Assembly (NCBI GenBank): GCA_021018815.1
Contig: JAITYX010000118.1
Span: 868,001-932,000 of the forward strand
Direction of reading: 5' to 3'
DNA from: Talinum fruticosum
Taxonomy: Eukaryota; Streptophyta; Magnoliopsida; Caryophyllales; Talinaceae
Length of the DNA stretch: 64,000 nucleotides
Below, one piece after another: positions 59,478-64,000 of this stretch. The position numbers and the translations under genes are program-made. Each line of letters starts with the position of its first letter. Positions within the stretch are counted from its first letter, which is position 1. The notes beneath the pieces were generated by a model. The model saw only the letters and a program-made list of their open reading frames with translations, had not been told where the DNA came from and did not search any database.

Positions 59478-61019
59478 TTCTTCGCTGCATGAAAAAAAAA
59501 AATTAAAAATGGATGGGGATATTTTTGTTTCTTTCTCTATTCCAAAAAGATATCCCAAATCACGGACATTATGGTATTAGGTCAAAGTTTTGCCTCTACT
59601 TAGTCGACCAAATAATGATGATGACATATCGATGTATCACATTATGCGACACTATTTGGGATTACTTGACATAAAAATCTTTGAAATACGTAGGACTAAT
59701 TAATTTGGTCGCTAGTTGCCACCAAATTTTATTGGACTATAAAAATAATTTCTTTTTAAATCCGAACTTTTTAGTCGTTATATCAATCTTAGTTAAAGAT
59801 TTTTTTTATTTGTCTCTGAAATTCATCTCACATAGAGACGAATCGCTTCACTCCCTAAATTAAATAACAGATCAACTCTAACTTCACTCTATAATTTTCA
59901 GTCTCAAATCAAGCGAATTTTTATAGTGCCACAATATTTTCTTGATGGCTTATATCTCTGTCACAATATTTTCGTGTCAAGTTTGATTCACAACCATTGG
60001 GCATGAACAATTTTCTAGACGGGTTAGGCCATGTATAAAAAAAATGGCCCAAGTTAAAAATAACAAAAATTGTTTTCTCCATTATCTTTATGATTAGTGT
60101 GGACCAGCAGTCTCCTCATGCCCCACAACTTGTCTACTATTAGGGTTTGCGCCGCTCAATTGAGTTTCTCCCACTACCTTAATTTTAGGGCTGGTAAAAT
60201 GCGGTTGGACCTGAATATTTGAATTTATTTAATTTGTAAAAAATTGAGTAAGGTTATTAATTATTTTTTTAAATTTTAAATTTGGATATAAAATTTTTAC
60301 TAATTTTGTTCTCCTGATTTGATTTTGACTTGAATTTAGGCTTGTCCTATTTGTCGGCCCAAAAATGAGCAAAATATTTCGTCCGAATTTTAGACATCGA
60401 TCAATGTCCAACCTGAATTCAACTCGAGACTCAAATGTTTGCGAGCACTACCTAATTCATTCCTTTACTATTAGTTATACACTTTGAAGCTCTCTAACTC
60501 CATCTTTACTTCGCCCATCAACTACTACCTCTCGTGGCTAACGCCAAATTGACACCCACATATATTATATTAGGACCACAATATATTTCATCTATTTATC
60601 GAGCATAGTCAACTATACTTGTGTTGAAAATTAGAGATAAAGTGGTGTTATAAATAATTAGAGCTACTAAATATTTATTACCAACACTTAGGATGGTGTT
60701 CGAGTCAACTTATTTGAGACAAATGGATCAACTTAATTAGTGCGTACAAAACACCAAACAAACGAGTTAGCAACCCTTTAAGATGTAATAATATTGAAAT
60801 GAAAAATCAAATCGTGTCGCGGCTTAGCCATTGTCCTAAGAACAATTTTCCTGAAGCTATGGTCCAAACTTCGCACGGGCGGTGGTTCCCTAGGATTAAC
60901 ATGATGCTAATCAATCGAGTGTAGTCCCAATTAATTAACTTGGAGTACTTGAATCAATGCCCAAAGATGTTTATATTTAGGGTTATGGTTTATTTGTTTA
61001 GGAGAATTTAATTGGAAGG
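59478..61019. other. Region downstream of MUTE
   Basis: AT-rich, no gene recognised. 60190-60470 has the flavour of a decayed hAT-type repeat (GGGCTGGTAAAATGCGG ... CGAACACTACC-like), but without defined ends. It is bounded on the right by a gypsy LTR. Confidence 0.4.
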
Positions 61020-63886
61020 TGTAACAACCCGACCCTAAATTACATCATTTATTTTAAATCATATTATTTATTAATAACAAGATTTATATGATCGAGCGCG
61101 TGCACTTCAATTCGATATCTTATATTTAAACTATTTTTATCTCGTATGTTATGCAGCTAAGGCGACGAAGTGGCCCTAATAAAAATCTCATAATAAGATT
61201 TTGATTTGTGAACATCGTTATTAAAAAACAAAATTAAAAGTAACAATAAAAGAAAACAAAATAAGTAAATAAAGAAGTAAATAAAAATAATAAAATAACC
61301 AAATTAGATTTTTCTAAGGAATAATCCAGAGAAAGAATTCTCCGGAATATGAAGGCAGACTTAAAAATTCACTCGGGCTCACTCCCTCTCCCTGCTTCCT
61401 CCCCCTCGTCCTCCCCTGCCTCACCACTTCTCTCTGCTGCTGCCTTCCACTCCGGCCACCGAACGCCACCCACGCCGGCTGAAGCCGGCGCTAGGCACCG
61501 CCGGGCAGGCGCCCTCGCACTCCCCTTCCGCGTCCTCTCTCTCGTACTCCCTGCCTCTCCTCTCGCTCTTCCCGTCTTTGCCCCTTCCTTCCTCCCCTGC
61601 TTCCTCTTCCTCGCGGCATCTTCTCCGGCCAGCACGGCGAGCGACGCCGGCGGGAAACCGGCGCCGGTCGTCCCCGTTCCCCTCTGTCTCGCTTCCTCCC
61701 TCTCTCGCGCTCTCGCGCTCTCACCGTCCCTCTCGCCTCCCGCTAGGCACTGCGGGGTTTCCCTGCCGCGGCCACTGACGGCCAACCACCAGCCGCAGCG
61801 ACCGCCGGAGCTCATCGCCGCCTCTGCCGAGTGGTTGCCGGTGCAGCTGCCGACCACCACCACCCCCTGCTCGACCTCTTCGACTTCTCCTCTTCAAATC
61901 GAAGGTAAACACCCTAAACCCTAAATTATCAAGTTTCGATTTATTTAGGTAATTGTAACTATACATTGAAGTGTATAATTTAGAATTGTGTTGTTGAATG
62001 AATCGAGGATTGATTGGGAAAATTCAGATTGGTATGAATGACAGAGAAGTGACAGTTGATGCATTGATTGTGTATAAATGTGATTTCTTTTGGGAAATTA
62101 TAATTTAGAGAATGGGATTAGGGATGTTTTGTTATATAATTGAGTAATTGGATGAATTCGGATATTTTGGGGAATGAATATATTGAGCAAAAGAAGGGCA
62201 GAGTACATGTGGAAACTAAACTAGCTAACGTGTAAATGTAGAGACGTAAAGAAAACTTGGAGCATTAAGTTGTCTAATTGTGATTGTGAATGTGAACTTT
62301 GTTGTGAAAGTAATGCTCATGACCTTAAATTAATATGGGTGTGAAGTTTGAGCAATTTGGTTAATGGTGAAGCCTTCCTATAGGAAGGCATTGGTGGATT
62401 AAGTAATCACTTAGTTATGAGTTTGAATTCGATGAAAGAAGGAATAAAGAAATTACGTTGGGAATGAGGATCGAAAGATAAGTTGAGTTGGCAAACTAAT
62501 CGAATTGGTTGCATCAAATAAGAATAATAATAATAATGCTAATAGTAATAACGACAACAATGTGGGTAGCAATAATAAGAATTATTAAGAGCGTGTTTCA
62601 CATCTTTTAATACATATAATAACGACAAGTGATTGGTCACACATGTATATGTATATATATACACCTTTTCAATTCACGCCAACAAATGCATTGAATTACA
62701 TAATAAACACTAGTTATCCGATTAGCTTAATCGATCTCTCTAATTAGTAGACGTTGTTGCCCATGATCAAAACGTAACTAATGCGGTGAAGTTGTGTAAG
62801 GGAGACGTAGTTACCTAATTGTGTAACAAATATTGAAAATGAAGTGAGGCACCAATACTTATGCGAACTCAAGCATTAAAACTCAAGAAAAACATTATTA
62901 ACCCTAAAAATCCATTTTAAACGAAGCGAGGCCACTTCCGTTGCCGAATAGCTGGTGACTCAAATTTCTACGAAAGGGGAGAAACAAATATTCTCGGTTC
63001 GAGTACGTTCATTGCTCGTGCCTTTCGAAAACTCACATGTTTCATCAAATCTCAACATTTCTCATATATATAACTAATGACGAATCATTTACAAGGCAAG
63101 TTTTGCCACCTAATTAAGTGGTCCCCGCCCAATTATCAATTACCAAGGGCTTAGGCCCGCCAATTATACCGCGCGCGGCGTCAACTCGTGTTATCGATCG
63201 GCTCGGGGTGACACACTGTTCAACGATCGTATCAATTACCAAGGGGTTCCACTTTCGAGATAATAACCGGCAAGCAATTTTACTTATATTCTCTCCCCTT
63301 GATTTCAAACTAAAATGAATTGAAATGCACGCGCTCAATCAATATATTCTTCAAAGTTATTTTACGATGACAGGAATGTTCGTATCGAGTTTCGACTCAC
63401 TCTTCCAAATATTTTACTATTTTTGTTTTAGGAAGAAGTATTGGTGAACAACCAACCATTCACCAAGTCCGACGAAGGCAAACCCTAGCCAGCCACGTGG
63501 CATTTGGGAGTCACGAAGGTATATAGACGCTCACGGTGATTTTACCCTCAACCAGGGTCTAGGTATGACCTTGGGAATTACTGTACGTTGCGTATTATTT
63601 TGTGGAATAAACAAATGTCTAGGTTGTATAAATATTACGGGGCTAAACCGAGTAACTTTGTGTTTTGGGATGACCTAGCTACTTGGGTAATATGTAGTTA
63701 CTCCTAACATTATCATTGGAAATATATCGGTGGATGCACAAATCGTACTTCATTTTATTTCAAATTATTGAGCCTTGTCCTAGTTTTAGGACGGCGGTAG
63801 CGCCTTCAATCGTTACCTTCCGCTGCGACCTTATGTAATAGTCCACGATGAGGGGGTTATTAAGTAATGGTGATTGGGGCGTTACG
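61020..63886 (+). repeat. 5' LTR of a Ty3/gypsy element (Tekay/Del-like chromovirus)
   Basis: Begins TGTAACAACCCGACCC and ends GGGGCGTTACG, followed within 5 bp by a tRNA-Met primer site. TGTAACA(A)CCC...GGGGCGTTACA ends and a 2.9-kb length are typical of Tekay/Del LTRs (family knowledge). A sharply G+C-rich block (61360-61870) lies in the first third and is probably the transcribed leader. The internal region extends past the window, so domains and the target duplication cannot be checked. Confidence 0.8.
61360..61870 (+). other. G+C-rich island inside the gypsy LTR
   Basis: About two-thirds G+C against a ~30% background, pyrimidine-rich on the plus strand, with CTCTC and GCCGGC motifs. It resembles the 5' leader of a host gene. 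Overlapping long frames on both strands (61349-61924 plus; 61369-61863 minus) reflect few stop codons and are not called as genes. CCCTAAACCCTAAATT, a telomere-like word common near plant leaders, follows at 61911-61926. Confidence 0.6.
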
Positions 63887-63890
63887 GTTG

Positions 63891-63904
63891 TGGTATCGAG
63901 CCAG
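63891..63904 (+). other. Primer-binding site of the gypsy element
   Basis: TGGTATCGAGCCAG, nearly the complement of the initiator tRNA-Met end (TGGTATCAGAGCCAGG), directly after the LTR. Confidence 0.8.
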
Positions 63905-64000
63905 GTTCAAAAATCACTTTGTGAGCACTAGGATTTTAAGGTGTCATGATTTGACATTTAGGAAACTTACGTGGCTATTATTCCCTCAAGTTGTCATTTG
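63905..64000 (+). mobile_element. Start of the gypsy internal region (cut by window)
   Basis: Only the first ~95 bp of untranslated leader are present. No coding start visible; gag should follow outside the window. Confidence 0.6.

Noticed and set aside
61349..61924. 191-codon Pro/Ala/Leu-rich plus-strand frame and 164-codon minus-strand frame in the same place
   Set aside because: Both strands are open because the DNA is G+C-rich and poor in stop codons. The location inside a gypsy LTR and low-complexity composition argue against a protein.

Overview
This is nuclear DNA of a flowering plant, from a repeat-rich, probably large genome. The evidence is nested plant LTR retrotransposons (Ty1/copia and Ty3/gypsy), two CACTA elements, hAT and PIF/Harbinger-like MITEs, intron-bearing genes with plant TATA boxes, and one recognisable host gene, the stomatal regulator MUTE. 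Nothing bacterial, organellar or CRISPR-like was seen. Almost every coding region is decayed, so most calls are pseudogenes read across several frames.

Layout. (1) 1-10243: a SIRE/Maximus-like copia element (copy A) whose first ~184 bp lie left of the window. It sits inside the reverse transcriptase of a Tat-lineage Ty3/gypsy element, whose remainder (RT, RNase H, second RNase H, integrase) runs 10244-12842. (2) 13353-14980: a solo LTR of the same copia family, with a perfect 5-bp duplication, in the 3' part of the Tat element. (3) 16583-19151: a multi-exon antisense gene with a plant mobile domain (PMD, MAIN/MAIL1-like) and its own TATA box. (4) 19480-23366: a rearranged minus-strand copia copy (C) and its LTR, split by 0.54 kb of unknown DNA. 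(5) 23826-24542: a hAT MITE with a perfect 8-bp duplication. (6) 25820-26399: minus-strand fragments of a neprosin gene and possibly a PPR gene. (7) 26462-44465: a CACTA element with a Ptta/En-Spm transposase-like gene, split by the complete copia copy B (27098-37628), with ~510-bp tandem exon repeats and a PIF/Harbinger MITE. (8) 45792-47803: a hAT transposase fossil. (9) 48434-54618: a second, non-coding CACTA element holding duplicated long hairpins, a solo copia LTR and another MITE. (10) 56815-59477: the MUTE gene in three exons, with a 2-bp deletion in exon 2. (11) 61020-63886: a long LTR of a Tekay/Del-like Ty3/gypsy element, whose primer-binding site and first internal bases reach the right edge.

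Order of events. Target-site duplications place several layers. Copia copies entered the Tat element and both CACTA elements. MITEs entered the first CACTA element after its exon duplication, and the right end of the second. The two LTRs of A and of B each differ by roughly one base in ten where I compared them by eye, so these insertions are not recent. No complete autonomous element with intact reading frames is present. The only single-copy host gene visible nearly complete is MUTE, and as written it could not make a full protein.
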